The notes: generated by a model not told the origin, from the sequence alone. 48,991 nucleotides of DNA from Nitrososphaera sp. (GCF_013388945.1 NZ_JACAEH010000020.1:1-48991); one strand, 5' to 3'; positions 23,335 through 31,538 are shown, counted from the stretch's first letter. Numbers and translations are program-made.

Positions 23335-23664
23335 TTATCTGACAAAAAAGCCTAGCAACGCCGACACTATCTCCCATCCCCTGAGGACTATGGCGACTGT
23401 GATACCTACTCCTAGGATGATGAACGCAAGTGCAACGTTGGAAAACATGGGTTGCATTTTGGCGCATGTTTCCGGAGACACACCATCACAGTCTGATAGC
23501 TCTTGGCGAATGTCGTCCCCTTTTTCCAGCACCTGCTTCGCTTGACCCAGAGTGATCTTGGACTTTCTGTCATCGGTGGACTGTGCATAAACAAAGCTCG
23601 GGATCAAGAGCATGGTGCCGATGGCCACGACTGCAACTACCGACAGAACCGCTCTTGAGAGCAC
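23335..23664 (-). CDS. Small secreted/membrane protein
   Basis: 109 residues from GTG. A signal peptide or TM (residues 6-27, ending VYAQ), a short soluble loop with one Cys pair (CDGVSPETC), and a second TM (about 78-98, ALAFIILGVGITVAIVL). TTTAAAG lies about 25 nt upstream on the minus strand. It faces the plus-strand membrane-protein block. Two hydrophobic helices in about 100 residues is also the form of spindle-virus coat proteins, but no sequence match can be claimed. Confidence 0.55.
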   Translation of the reverse strand: MLSRAVLSVVAVVAIGTMLLIPSFVYAQSTDDRKSKITLGQAKQVLEKGDDIRQELSDCDGVSPETCAKMQPMFSNVALAFIILGVGITVAIVLRGWEIVSALLGFFVR

Positions 23665-23694
23665 GGATAATCTGGACGTTCCACATCTTTAAAC

Positions 23695-23703
23695 TTAAAG
23701 CTA
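23695..23703 (+). promoter_or_regulatory. TTAAAGCTA promoter box
   Basis: 31 nt before ATG 23727 and head of the plus-strand block. The neighbouring TTTAAAG read on the other strand serves the 23664 gene, so this is a divergent promoter. Confidence 0.55.
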
Positions 23704-23726
23704 TGAACTTTCTAGGCTAGGCGGTC

Positions 23727-23807
23727 ATGGCCAAGGCTCCCTCGTCCTTCTTGTGCATTCGTAGCCGGTGCGCTAATGACCAGCGAGGGAGCGATAACCA
23801 TGATTGA
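23727..23807 (+). CDS. 26-codon leader ORF overlapping the next start
   Basis: ATG 23727 is the first start after the TTAAAGCTA promoter. The 26-codon frame ends with TGA 23805-23807, overlapping ATG 23800 of the membrane protein. The Shine-Dalgarno GAGGGAG of that gene lies inside it. Its composition is not clearly protein-like; translational coupling is its likely effect. Confidence 0.35.
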   Translation: MAKAPSSFLCIRSRCANDQRGSDNHD

Positions 23808-24060
23808 ATCACTAGCGCTTCTTTCAGTCTGGGCGGCTGGTGTTTTCATCCACAGTCTACTTTCCAAAAACGTCTGGCATGTAGCAATGATGGGTGCCAT
23901 CACGGCTGCTTTAGTTACTGTGTCGGTCGGCGTCGACGCGGGTTTGCAACAAGGCCTTGAGACCGGAGCGATACTCTTCGCCGGAGAGACGGCGTTCTTA
24001 CTGTCTCTGCTGTATCGCCTTAGAAATAGACCAGTGAAGATTCAGGAGGAGATGCGCTGA
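23800..24060 (+). CDS. Small three-helix membrane protein
   Basis: 86 residues from ATG 23800, chosen for GAGGGAG 8 nt upstream; ATG 23776 gives eight extra residues. Hydrophobic segments: SLALLSVWAAGVFIHSLL, AMMGAITAALVTVSVGVDAG and GAILFAGETAFLLSLLY. It overlaps the next gene by one base (TGATG). Function unknown; membrane or envelope component of the element is the simplest reading. Confidence 0.65.
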   Translation: MIESLALLSVWAAGVFIHSLLSKNVWHVAMMGAITAALVTVSVGVDAGLQQGLETGAILFAGETAFLLSLLYRLRNRPVKIQEEMR

Positions 24061-24443
24061 TGTCTGCGTCTGAAACGATCACGCCAGCGACCACAGTCAA
24101 AAATACAATTTTGCTGTCAGTTTGCATTAGCGTGGGTTTCGCACTGATAACAGAGTATGCCGGCATAGATGTACCACTCCCAATAGATCTCCAGTCATTT
24201 CTTGATGAGCAACAAAATGAAGCAGAAACTCTCTCAGACAGCGATGGCTTTAACACCGCCTTTATCTTCGGTGATTTTTTGCGAATCACACAAGCCATCA
24301 TTTATGCGGTCTTCCAGCAATATCTACCCGGAGTTCTAGAGATGTTAGGGTTCAACCCAACATTTGTGATGGGCATGCGTGTCATCGGATTCCTTTATGG
24401 CGCCTGGACAGTCTACTATCTGGTATCTGGGAGGATGATGTAA
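24060..24443 (+). CDS. Membrane protein of the large-protein operon
   Basis: 127 residues. TMs at about 15-33 (KNTILLSVCISVGFALITEY) and near the C-terminus (MGMRVIGFLYGAWTVYYLVS), with an amphipathic middle (FLRITQAIIYAVFQQYL). It is start-stop coupled to the gene before and ends directly at the ATG of the 1,329-residue protein. No family recognised. Confidence 0.65.
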   Translation: MSASETITPATTVKNTILLSVCISVGFALITEYAGIDVPLPIDLQSFLDEQQNEAETLSDSDGFNTAFIFGDFLRITQAIIYAVFQQYLPGVLEMLGFNPTFVMGMRVIGFLYGAWTVYYLVSGRMM

Positions 24444-27400
24444 ATGTCCAACGTATCTGCCGCAACCAAAGCAGCCCTCTCATCCAGCCCTCTGGCAGGC
24501 GTGCTCGGTCTCTCCAAACCGACGACCGCCATCTCTACGCCTGCGCAGGCGGCAGCAGCATTTGGCGCACCGGCGCCAAGGTCTGGAGGCGGAAGCTCGG
24601 GACCTGCTGTGTCATCGCCAAGCGTCAGCAGCCCATCTGGTGGCGGTTCGGGCAACACGCAGGCGCAGGCCACAAATGCCGCCTACGCACAGTTCAAGGC
24701 AAAGACCATCGCAGACGCGGGCGGCAAAGCAACAGCATTCACAATATCTCCGTCAGACCGGGCCCTACTGGAAGCGACGCCGACAGGTAAGGACCTGCTG
24801 GCAAAGGCAGAAGCCGCCAACCCTTCAGTAGTTTCAAAGACCAGCACACAGCCCGTCACCGTCGACCAGACACGAGTCGCAACGGAATATGCAAAGCTGA
24901 AGGCGCAGACCATAGTTGACGCAGCCGCCAAAGGAGAGGCGTCAGCTTTCATGCTCTCCGATCATGATAGAGAACTCTTGACAAAAGCCGCCTACAGCGG
25001 ACAGGGAGACCAGCTAGTTTACAGAGACCTACTGACAAAGGCGCTCACAGCAGAGCGTGCGCCGCTTGTTGAGGCAAGCAAGAAGGGCTTTGCCGAGTTC
25101 GCTCTGGGTTCGGCTGACGCCTCAAAACAGGCAGAACAATTGCTCGAAGCCTACAACAAGTCGCCTGCGATCATGACTGACACGGGCAAGCCGGTAGATG
25201 TTGGGACATCCGCCGACCGCGCGGCTCTTGCCGTGTCACTTGCAAAAGAGTTCTATCCGCAGTACGTCCAGACCATGACGAGCAGGAATTGGGGCGTCTA
25301 CATGACAGAGCAGGACCTTGCGCGGGGCATCCTTGCTACTGCTCTGAGTACAGACAAGGACCTTGACAGAGCTCTGGCAGGGAACTCGTATTACTCTGGC
25401 GGCATTTCCTTCAACATCGGGGCATCGCAGTCAGTGGCAAAATACAAGGACTACCTTGTAGAGCAATCGACACCCAAGCCCGAACCCGTCAAGGCCATGA
25501 CCCCACAAGAGTCGACGGCATACATCGACAAGCTGCTGGAAGGTGTCCCGACCGTCAAAGAGACGCAAGCAGAGGCGTCAAGGCAAGAGGCGCTTGAAAA
25601 GAAAGCAGAGCAGCAGGTACGGTATGAGGCGTTCCAGGAGGCAAGCAAAGAGGCACAAAAGGAAGCACTTGCTTCGGGTTCGCCAGTCACTATTACCACG
25701 GAAAGGATTGCCGAGAAGGCCGCAGAGCTCGTATCGCCTGGAGGCAAGTATGAAGCTGGCGTCCCTGTCGTCGACGACAAGGCGGCCGCCGATGCGCTCA
25801 ACATGAACTACGCCGGCATGAAGGCAGGAGCCATCGTTGAGGGTGCCAAGGCCGGCACAGGCTCCGCATTCACACTTTCAGACGCCGATGTCAAGGCACT
25901 TGAAAAAGGCGGGGTGTCGACAGAAATTGCCAAAGATGTCCAGGCGCTTCCAGAGCAGATGAAGGATTACAACGTCGCGGCGGGCAAGGTCGAAAAGATG
26001 CTGGCCTCCGCCGCACAGGGCCAGTCACCTACCATCCAGCTCACAGATCAGGACGTCAAGTCTCTTGAAGCGGTTGGCTTTGAGGGCCTGCAAGACAAGA
26101 CTGGCCTCGTAGTCGCCAAGCCGAGCGAGATAAACAGCTACGTCGACTATCTCACTGGCAAAGGCGCGGCAGACGACGCATACTGGCAGCCGAGCAGGGG
26201 AGTGGGCTTGCAGCCCAAGTCACCGTTCGTTTACGAGGTGCTAGGCCCAAGAGGAGAAATCTTGAAGGGCAGCACCGCCATAGTGGAGTATGAAAGACCT
26301 GACCCTACGAACCCTTGGAAAACTATCAAGGTCTACAAGGCTCCCCCGTACGGCCCGCAACCTAAAGCGGTTGAACAAGGTCCGAAGGTCCCTGACCCTT
26401 CAGGCAACGTCGTCGCTGACCTGATTGCCGGCGGTAGGGCACCACTCGAAAATCTGTTCAAGCAGGTGGGCGAGATAGGCAGCGGCATTGGTCTGGGCTT
26501 TGAGGCTATCGGTGAGATAGCCGCCGGGAAAGGACCTGCTGAAAGTAGAGCAGCACAAAAAGTGGGAGAGCTCGAGTCTCCAAAGTACGGTTATGACGTT
26601 GAAATGGAGCTGGTCTCAACAGGGGTCAAAGGCGCGTCGGACCTAATTCAAAAGGGTGAGACAGATGTTGGCGTGAATGACTTCGGGAAATTATCTGAAG
26701 CATTCATGAAGAATCCTTTCTATGTGGCTGGCAACGTCGCCGCATCGGCGGTCACTTGGGTCGGTCCGCAAGCCGTGACAAAGGGTATCAAGCTCGCTAG
26801 GACCGGCGCCTCTGTCGTCAAGCCCTTGCGCGTCTATGAATCTGAAAGACTCGCAGCCACGGCGGCCAAGCCACTTGGCATTGAGGAGCCAGGCATCCAA
26901 GCGTTAAGGCAGGACACACCACTTGCGGCAGGACCCTTCGGCTATTTCCTTCGACCCGCGGGCCCGGCAAGTGGCAGGATAATTTATCCAGAGCTGCAAG
27001 TCGTCGGTGATGCTGCCAAGCTCGGGATAGGTAAAACGCCAATCAAGATCCCGACGTCACCGGAGAGCGTCATCATCCGTTCCGGCGTCGACCCTGCGGC
27101 TCAGGAGATAGGTGTTATCCTGCCAAAAACACAGGAGATTAAGATGGTCACCGCCCCTCTCACTGAGGAGGAAAAGATACTACTGCGTGGCCTTGAGCCT
27201 CCGAAGATTGGCATAGGCCCTCCTGCCCCGCGCAAGTTGCAGGCTGGAGAAATTGCCGCCACGAAAATCGAGGAGGTGTACGGCGAAGGCTTTACTGGCG
27301 CAAAGGCAGGGGAGATCCTGGGCACCAACGTGAAGGTCTCAACGCTGGCCGAGGATATTAAGCTGATTCAGGAATCATCGTCTTTTGAGGTGGACCTTCC

Positions 27401-28433
27401 GAAGCTCGGCAAGGTTGGTATCGACCTCGTCGAGAAGGCGCCTGAACACATCATCCGTGGCAGCAAACTTGTCAAGTATCAGGGCAAGGACCCCGTAGCG
27501 TCCATCATCACTTACTCGCAACCATCGGTGAGCCAAGCCGCCAAAGTCGGAGCCAAACGCGCCGAGCAGATTCGGAAGGCTAACGAGGCCCTCGAGCAGA
27601 TCTCGAAACTGCCAGCACCCAAAACTGTGCCAAAGGTGCAGGAGCGCGGCCTTGCCGCAATAGTCCAGCAGCTCGAAAAAGATGCAGCAAAGGCACCCGA
27701 CCTTAGCGTGCTGAAGTCAAGCAAAACGGCGGAGTCGACAACCAAGGCCGCAGAAGCGGCAGCCTCAGCGATGCTTGGGGCCGGCGCAGCCGTTGCACGT
27801 GGGCTAGGTCACGGCGGTGCGACGGGAGCCGAAAGACTGCACGGCGGTACTAGCACTTTTGATTATGGTTATGACGTCGTGCGTTATCCTCCTGGCGTCG
27901 AAATGCCCGAGATGGCAAAGAGTATCTTGGACCTGAGCCGCTTTAGGGTAGACCTGCCGCTGATGTCGAAGCCGGGAATCAAGGTCAACTTGTCGGACCT
28001 GTACGGCTTGAAAACGGTGCCGACTGAAAGGGAGGACATTGCTGACTTGCTTGGCCTCAGCCGGCTACTTGACACGAGTACTCGCCTCGACGAAGGAACG
28101 AGGCTTGACACTGGTCTGCGAGATTTGACAGCCACAAAACAAGATACAAAATTAGAGCTCGAATTTGGCAGAACGACTGTTACCATCCCCCGACCCGACA
28201 TACCTCCATGGCGAATACCAAGGCCCCGCCCACTGCTGACCGACAAGAAACGAGTGCGTAAAGGAGACTATGAATCTGAACTCATAACTCCCGGCTTGAA
28301 AGAATGGATGCTTTTATCACTGGAAAGTATTGTCGGGGGTGGACCGGGACGACTAGAAGGTTACGGTTCCGGAGCACCAGATTTCAACAATTTCATGTTT
28401 GGCGGCAAGAAAGGAAGGGGCCGCAGACGATGA
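24444..28433 (+). CDS. Giant 1,329-residue protein, possible virion or surface protein
   Basis: The largest gene of the window. GGGAGGATG supplies an SD just before the ATG. The N-terminus is low-complexity Ser/Gly/Ala/Pro (1-75). Degenerate repeats follow at about 79-113, 148-183, 453-488 and 511-545 with consensus YAxxKAxxIxDAxxKGxxSAFxLSDxDxxxL. A Pro-rich linker is at about 620-660, then Gly/Ala-rich helices possibly contacting membrane (GSGIGLGFEAIGEIAAG; NVAASAVTWVG), then helical and Asp/Thr/Leu-rich segments and a basic end GGKKGRGRRR. No catalytic motif. It heads a plus-strand block with small membrane proteins, so tape-measure, spike or virion scaffold are candidates. Function unproven. 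Confidence 0.75.
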   Translation: MSNVSAATKAALSSSPLAGVLGLSKPTTAISTPAQAAAAFGAPAPRSGGGSSGPAVSSPSVSSPSGGGSGNTQAQATNAAYAQFKAKTIADAGGKATAFTISPSDRALLEATPTGKDLLAKAEAANPSVVSKTSTQPVTVDQTRVATEYAKLKAQTIVDAAAKGEASAFMLSDHDRELLTKAAYSGQGDQLVYRDLLTKALTAERAPLVEASKKGFAEFALGSADASKQAEQLLEAYNKSPAIMTDTGKPVDVGTSADRAALAVSLAKEFYPQYVQTMTSRNWGVYMTEQDLARGILATALSTDKDLDRALAGNSYYSGGISFNIGASQSVAKYKDYLVEQSTPKPEPVKAMTPQESTAYIDKLLEGVPTVKETQAEASRQEALEKKAEQQVRYEAFQEASKEAQKEALASGSPVTITTERIAEKAAELVSPGGKYEAGVPVVDDKAAADALNMNYAGMKAGAIVEGAKAGTGSAFTLSDADVKALEKGGVSTEIAKDVQALPEQMKDYNVAAGKVEKMLASAAQGQSPTIQLTDQDVKSLEAVGFEGLQDKTGLVVAKPSEINSYVDYLTGKGAADDAYWQPSRGVGLQPKSPFVYEVLGPRGEILKGSTAIVEYERPDPTNPWKTIKVYKAPPYGPQPKAVEQGPKVPDPSGNVVADLIAGGRAPLENLFKQVGEIGSGIGLGFEAIGEIAAGKGPAESRAAQKVGELESPKYGYDVEMELVSTGVKGASDLIQKGETDVGVNDFGKLSEAFMKNPFYVAGNVAASAVTWVGPQAVTKGIKLARTGASVVKPLRVYESERLAATAAKPLGIEEPGIQALRQDTPLAAGPFGYFLRPAGPASGRIIYPELQVVGDAAKLGIGKTPIKIPTSPESVIIRSGVDPAAQEIGVILPKTQEIKMVTAPLTEEEKILLRGLEPPKIGIGPPAPRKLQAGEIAATKIEEVYGEGFTGAKAGEILGTNVKVSTLAEDIKLIQESSSFEVDLPKLGKVGIDLVEKAPEHIIRGSKLVKYQGKDPVASIITYSQPSVSQAAKVGAKRAEQIRKANEALEQISKLPAPKTVPKVQERGLAAIVQQLEKDAAKAPDLSVLKSSKTAESTTKAAEAAASAMLGAGAAVARGLGHGGATGAERLHGGTSTFDYGYDVVRYPPGVEMPEMAKSILDLSRFRVDLPLMSKPGIKVNLSDLYGLKTVPTEREDIADLLGLSRLLDTSTRLDEGTRLDTGLRDLTATKQDTKLELEFGRTTVTIPRPDIPPWRIPRPRPLLTDKKRVRKGDYESELITPGLKEWMLLSLESIVGGGPGRLEGYGSGAPDFNNFMFGGKKGRGRRR

Positions 28434-28615
28434 TGGACCCACGCCAACACCTTTACGGAGTGATTGCGAATGCATTCAACTTTTGCGAGCGCAACTTCAA
28501 AGGAGAATACAAAATCATCGTGATGAATTATGTTATGTGGCGGTGCATCAAGATTCACAATGCCGTGTGGAAGGATAATCTTCCAGAGCGTCAGTACGCT
28601 GTCATGGGAAATTAG
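28430..28615 (+). CDS. 61-residue protein coupled to the giant gene
   Basis: The start ATG overlaps the giant gene's TGA (ATGA), with GGAAGGGG just upstream. Residues: MMDPRQHLYGVIANAFNFCE, and a Trp/Tyr/Met-rich second half. The frame is open back to 28304, but that extension lies inside the giant gene and reads as shadow. Probably a partner or chaperone of the giant protein; no family recognised. Confidence 0.6.
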   Translation: MMDPRQHLYGVIANAFNFCERNFKGEYKIIVMNYVMWRCIKIHNAVWKDNLPERQYAVMGN

Positions 28616-28618
28616 CCA

Positions 28619-28626
28619 TAAAGCTA
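28619..28626 (+). promoter_or_regulatory. TAAAGCTA promoter box
   Basis: Starts 34 nt before the inferred GTG start (28653) of the CAP gene. Confidence 0.5.
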
Positions 28627-28652
28627 TTAGCCGGAGTAATCTTCTATCTGCC

Positions 28653-29165
28653 GTGGTAGGTCCCTTTGCGTGGGCCGCAATCGCCGCCGTAGTGGCAATC
28701 TTGGGAGTGTACGCGGTGTATCTTTATCAGAATCCATACGTGCTTAACCCTCCAACCACTGACCAGATTGCGCTTGCCATTCATGAGAGAGTGAATGAGG
28801 AAAGAGAGAAGGCTGGCCGCCCCGTCTTGGTGTGGGACCCGACGTTAGCGACGGTGGCCCAAGGCTGGTCCGACGAGATGGCAACGCGCAACATTTTCCA
28901 GCATCATGATCCTAACACGCAGTGGGCGCACGAGCATCGTTATGCAAAGGCCGGCTACTATTGCGAAGCAAGCGCTGAGAATCTTTTTTGGCATGGCGAA
29001 ACAGGCCCCATAAGCTCTGAGCGGCTAGCGAAAGAAGTTGTGCAAGGTTGGATGGAAAGCACCGAGGGCCACAAGGAGAATATCCTCTTCCCATTTGCGC
29101 GTGAGGGCATCGGCGTTGCATTCAACGATGAACGCGGGTACTACGTCACACAGAACTTTTGCTAA
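28653..29165 (+). CDS. Membrane-anchored CAP/SCP (PR-1-like) domain protein
   Basis: 170 residues from GTG 28653, placed by the upstream TAAAGCTA box; longer starts run into the previous gene. An N-terminal TM (about 5-25) precedes a full CAP domain: IHERVNEEREKAGRPVLVWD, then AQGWSDEMATRNIFQHHDP, SAENLFW, GWMESTEGHKENILFP, and GYYVTQNFC. The CAP cavity residues His and Glu are kept (FQHHDP, AENL, GHKENI). Bacterial and archaeal CAP proteins are extracytoplasmic and bind lipids or peptides, or act as proteases or adhesins. On a mobile element it may act at the cell envelope. Confidence 0.85.
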   Translation: MVGPFAWAAIAAVVAILGVYAVYLYQNPYVLNPPTTDQIALAIHERVNEEREKAGRPVLVWDPTLATVAQGWSDEMATRNIFQHHDPNTQWAHEHRYAKAGYYCEASAENLFWHGETGPISSERLAKEVVQGWMESTEGHKENILFPFAREGIGVAFNDERGYYVTQNFC

Positions 29166-29185
29166 CAAGGACAAGGAGTAACAGC

Positions 29186-29193
29186 TTTAGCTA
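29186..29193 (+). promoter_or_regulatory. TTTAGCTA promoter box
   Basis: Variant of the TAAAGCTA box, 27 nt before GTG 29213. Confidence 0.5.
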
Positions 29194-29212
29194 GGTAGTT
29201 TCTCCACAATGT

Positions 29213-29461
29213 GTGAGCGTCAACCTCATCATTCGGACTATCGCCGCGTTGATGGCCGTTGGCATGGGGATCTACATTGCATTGCCGATGATGCACGGCA
29301 TGAAGATTGGCCAAGACTGGAGCAACGTTCCAGATGAAGGCATTGTAGTCCGGGACGGAGTCTACACAGTATTTCTGATGCTCGCCGTGCCGTTGCTTGG
29401 CATCGTTTTCCTTTGGGGATTTATCGCGTCAGGGAGGAAGGACGGCCAAGAAGCATGGTAA
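29213..29461 (+). CDS. Two-TM small membrane protein
   Basis: 82 residues from GTG. TMs at about 5-25 (IIRTIAALMAVGMGIYIALP) and 52-72 (VFLMLAVPLLGIVFLWGFIA) with a short outside loop. It overlaps the next gene by 7 nt (ATG 29455 before TAA 29459). Element-type promoter upstream. Function unknown. Confidence 0.6.
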   Translation: MSVNLIIRTIAALMAVGMGIYIALPMMHGMKIGQDWSNVPDEGIVVRDGVYTVFLMLAVPLLGIVFLWGFIASGRKDGQEAW

Positions 29462-29841
29462 TGATAGCAGAGCTGCAAGTAATCTTCTCCCTCATCACAC
29501 TCGTAGGACTTGAAGGCACTTGCATTGAGACAGCAACATGCTCCTTGAATCCGGATGGACAGGGCGTTTTGGGATGGCTTCAGCAACCCATCTTGCTGAC
29601 CCTGGGAGATTTTGCGTTCCCCCTGGTCTGGGGTCTCGTAGTCGGCATTTACTATCGCAGGACCGGCAACATGATGTATGCAGGATTTATGGGGGTCTTT
29701 TTGATGGCAGCGATGAACGCGGGCAATGCGATCCTGGTAGCGCAGCGAGCCTTCTACATCGGCTGGATAATGCTGGCAGTGGCAATCGGGTTCACTCTCT
29801 ACGTTGTATGGAAAGTGCGTCTCCATAATCCCGCGGCCTGA
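29455..29841 (+). CDS. Multi-TM membrane protein
   Basis: 128 residues from ATG 29455, overlapping the upstream gene by 7 nt; an upstream frame to 29413 is less likely. Four hydrophobic segments (e.g. LTLGDFAFPLVWGLVVGIYY, GFMGVFLMAAMNAGNAILVA, GWIMLAVAIGFTLYVVW) and one Cys pair in the first loop (CIETATC). Part of the membrane-protein block. Confidence 0.65.
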   Translation: MVMIAELQVIFSLITLVGLEGTCIETATCSLNPDGQGVLGWLQQPILLTLGDFAFPLVWGLVVGIYYRRTGNMMYAGFMGVFLMAAMNAGNAILVAQRAFYIGWIMLAVAIGFTLYVVWKVRLHNPAA

Positions 29842-29850
29842 CTTCATCTT

Positions 29851-29858
29851 TAAAGCTA
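29851..29858 (+). promoter_or_regulatory. TAAAGCTA promoter box
   Basis: Starts 30 nt before ATG 29881. Confidence 0.65.
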
Positions 29859-29880
29859 GGATTACCAAACGTGAATAGGC

Positions 29881-30180
29881 ATGGAGCTCCGAAAGAATGA
29901 GTCGATCTTCAGGGTAGGTGCATGGAACCTTGCCTACTGGAAGGCGCCGTGGCTTCTAAAGGCGCTTGGCGGCACAGCCACCATTGAACAGATTGCAGAG
30001 CAGGCCCGCAAGGATTATCCAGGAACAGACTTTACAAAGAGTCTCTTGCCTGCTCTCAAACGTCTGTCCCGGGGAGACCTTGTCAACCGAAAACCGATTG
30101 CGCGTCTGAACTACGACAAGTCTTGGACGCTTCTTGAAGAACCATCTATCGATGGCAAGTGCCACACATGCAAGCGATAG
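29881..30180 (+). CDS. Winged-helix DNA-binding protein
   Basis: 99 residues: LLKALGGTATIEQIAEQARK as helices 1-2, FTKSLLPALKRLSRGDLVNR as recognition helix and turn, LNYDKSWTLLEE as wing, and a CHTC pair at the C-terminus that may bind zinc. Its own TAAAGCTA promoter. Probably a transcription regulator of the element. Confidence 0.65.
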   Translation: MELRKNESIFRVGAWNLAYWKAPWLLKALGGTATIEQIAEQARKDYPGTDFTKSLLPALKRLSRGDLVNRKPIARLNYDKSWTLLEEPSIDGKCHTCKR

Positions 30181-30252
30181 CTCGAAGAGGGGCATCTTTG
30201 CCACAGACTTTCAAAATGGAATGGTACCGCACACCGTCATGTTCTATGCGCA

Positions 30253-30498
30253 ATGGATGTCGGTGTTCTTAACATGACCAAAACCGACTACAAAATCTGG
30301 GCGGCTGGCCTGAAACGCGAACACGAGTTCTATGAGAGCTTGATGAAGGAAAGGCTGGCAGAGATCACGCAATTTACCAAGACCTCTGTGAGACTTGGTC
30401 GCGGGCTGGTAAGTGCGATACCGCACGATTATCGTCGGCTCAACAGAATAGCAAGAGATGAAAGTAGTCTCAGAGAACTACGGGAGCATAAGACCTAA
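30253..30498 (+). CDS. Hypothetical basic helical protein
   Basis: 81 residues from ATG 30253 (or 74 from ATG 30274). Charged helices (LKREHEFYESLMKERLAEIT, then RRLNRIARDESSLRELREHK). No clear promoter; perhaps read from 29851. Its stop codon is part of the next promoter box. No family recognised. Confidence 0.5.
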   Translation: MDVGVLNMTKTDYKIWAAGLKREHEFYESLMKERLAEITQFTKTSVRLGRGLVSAIPHDYRRLNRIARDESSLRELREHKT

Positions 30499-30503
30499 AG
30501 CTA
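30496..30503 (+). promoter_or_regulatory. TAAAGCTA promoter box
   Basis: Starts 28 nt before ATG 30524 and includes the TAA stop of the previous gene. It is followed by TTTCTAGCCTAGG, resembling TTTCTAGGCTAGG at 23709-23721. Confidence 0.65.
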
Positions 30504-30523
30504 TCATCTTTCTAGCCTAGGAC

Positions 30524-30832
30524 ATGGGCCTATTCCGCAAGAAGCGCGAGGAGGACAAGGAGAAGGACGACATTGTTATCGAAAGCAGCGGCTCGACACA
30601 CGAAGAGAAAGCAGGAGTTACCTATCGCTCACATCTAGACGATGCCGGCAACGTCACCAAAAGAGAAGTCTATGACAAACCGGCGCCGGCTCCAAAGGCG
30701 GAAGAGCCGGTCATCGACGAGGTCAAGTCGACTGCGACTGCAAAGGGGTTTGCGAAGGTCAGAGCACAGCTCGATAACGTCTCTGAAAAGCTCGGGGAGC
30801 GCTTTCGTCGACGGGAGCTGAGCGATGATTAA
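30524..30832 (+). CDS. Charged protein ending at an in-frame TAA
   Basis: 102 residues. A highly charged start (LFRKKREEDKEKDDIVIE), a Pro/Ala linker, and helices at the end (AKVRAQLDNVSEKLGERF). Element promoter 28 nt upstream. The TAA at 30830 is followed in the same frame by 170 more codons that look coding (next entry), so this may be the first part of one longer gene, or a product with regulated readthrough. Confidence 0.6.
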   Translation: MGLFRKKREEDKEKDDIVIESSGSTHEEKAGVTYRSHLDDAGNVTKREVYDKPAPAPKAEEPVIDEVKSTATAKGFAKVRAQLDNVSEKLGERFRRRELSDD

Positions 30833-31345
30833 CGTGCCGACGAGCTGAAGGCGCTAGAGTATAGAGCAAAAAAATCAGAGTTAAAAAACAGGATAGCTAG
30901 GGCCCGCAGTCAGAGGATAGCGGCGGGTGTACGCTCATTCACAGGCGGTCAAAGGGCAGCAAGAAGGCCGGCCAGTGTCGACCCGATGGCTTTTACGGGT
31001 TTGAGTACGGAAGCATGGTTCTTTGGCTCTGATGGCGCAGGCGGCGGGAGTGGCATGGCAGAGTTTAACCCTGCCGCATACGAGAACTTGTTCACATCCG
31101 GTTTTGGAGGTCCCGCGAAGAAGCCTCAGGGCGCGAGCCCTGTCGATATGGGCGGCGACTTTGCGAAGCAGATGCTAGGAAGCAGCGGAGGAAAGAAGCA
31201 CTCTCCCAAAGAGGCCATGAGCGGCTCCGGTGGCTTTAGCATGGATGCATACAAAGAGATCATGTTGGCCGGCATGGGCGGTGGTGACGGCAAGAAAGGA
31301 AAGAAAGGATCTGACGACTTCATGAAGAGCTTTTATCATGGCTGA
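30833..31345 (+). CDS. In-frame continuation after TAA, Gly-rich protein
   Basis: 170 codons in the same frame as the gene before, with no ATG/GTG/TTG until ATG 30986 (119 residues). The stretch before that ATG looks coding: DELKALEYRAKKSELKNRIA, then RARSQRIAAGVRSF. The later part is Gly/Ser-rich with two related units (FNPAAYENLFTSGFGG and FSMDAYKEIMLAGMGGG) and a basic KKGKKG run. Options: nonsense-split gene, stop readthrough, CTG start at 30845, or start at 30986. Confidence 0.5.
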   Translation, partial: RADELKALEYRAKKSELKNRIARARSQRIAAGVRSFTGGQRAARRPASVDPMAFTGLSTEAWFFGSDGAGGGSGMAEFNPAAYENLFTSGFGGPAKKPQGASPVDMGGDFAKQMLGSSGGKKHSPKEAMSGSGGFSMDAYKEIMLAGMGGGDGKKGKKGSDDFMKSFYHG

Positions 31346-31538
31346 CATGTCGCGTCGTTCAGGACTCAGTCCTACAAAGAAATTCTGGTTAAGGCTCAGG
31401 AAAACGCGAGCAAAGATGGTTTTTGGTCGATGTCCGTCGTGTTGGGCAATTGGCTATTTGGAAATGCGGGGCGATTTCGCATCTCCCCGGTATCGGTGTC
31501 TCCATTGCCGGCTATGGATTCCTTTTGAAGCATTCTAG
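31338..31538 (+). CDS. 66-residue zinc-ribbon protein
   Basis: Starts within the last 8 nt of the previous gene. A basic N-terminus (RRSGLSPTKKFWLRLRKTRA) then CPSCW, 14 residues, then YRCLHCRLW: CxxC...CxxC zinc ribbon. Its last 143 nt overlap the end of the convergent gene at 31396-32097. Confidence 0.6.
   Translation: MADMSRRSGLSPTKKFWLRLRKTRAKMVFGRCPSCWAIGYLEMRGDFASPRYRCLHCRLWIPFEAF

Noticed and set aside
23335-24443. Calling the small membrane proteins spindle-virus coat proteins
   Set aside because: Only size and hydrophobicity agree; no sequence motif could be matched by eye.
28304-28429. N-terminal extension of the 61-residue gene
   Set aside because: Lies in another frame of the giant protein gene and is Arg/Trp-rich shadow; ATG 28430 has an SD.
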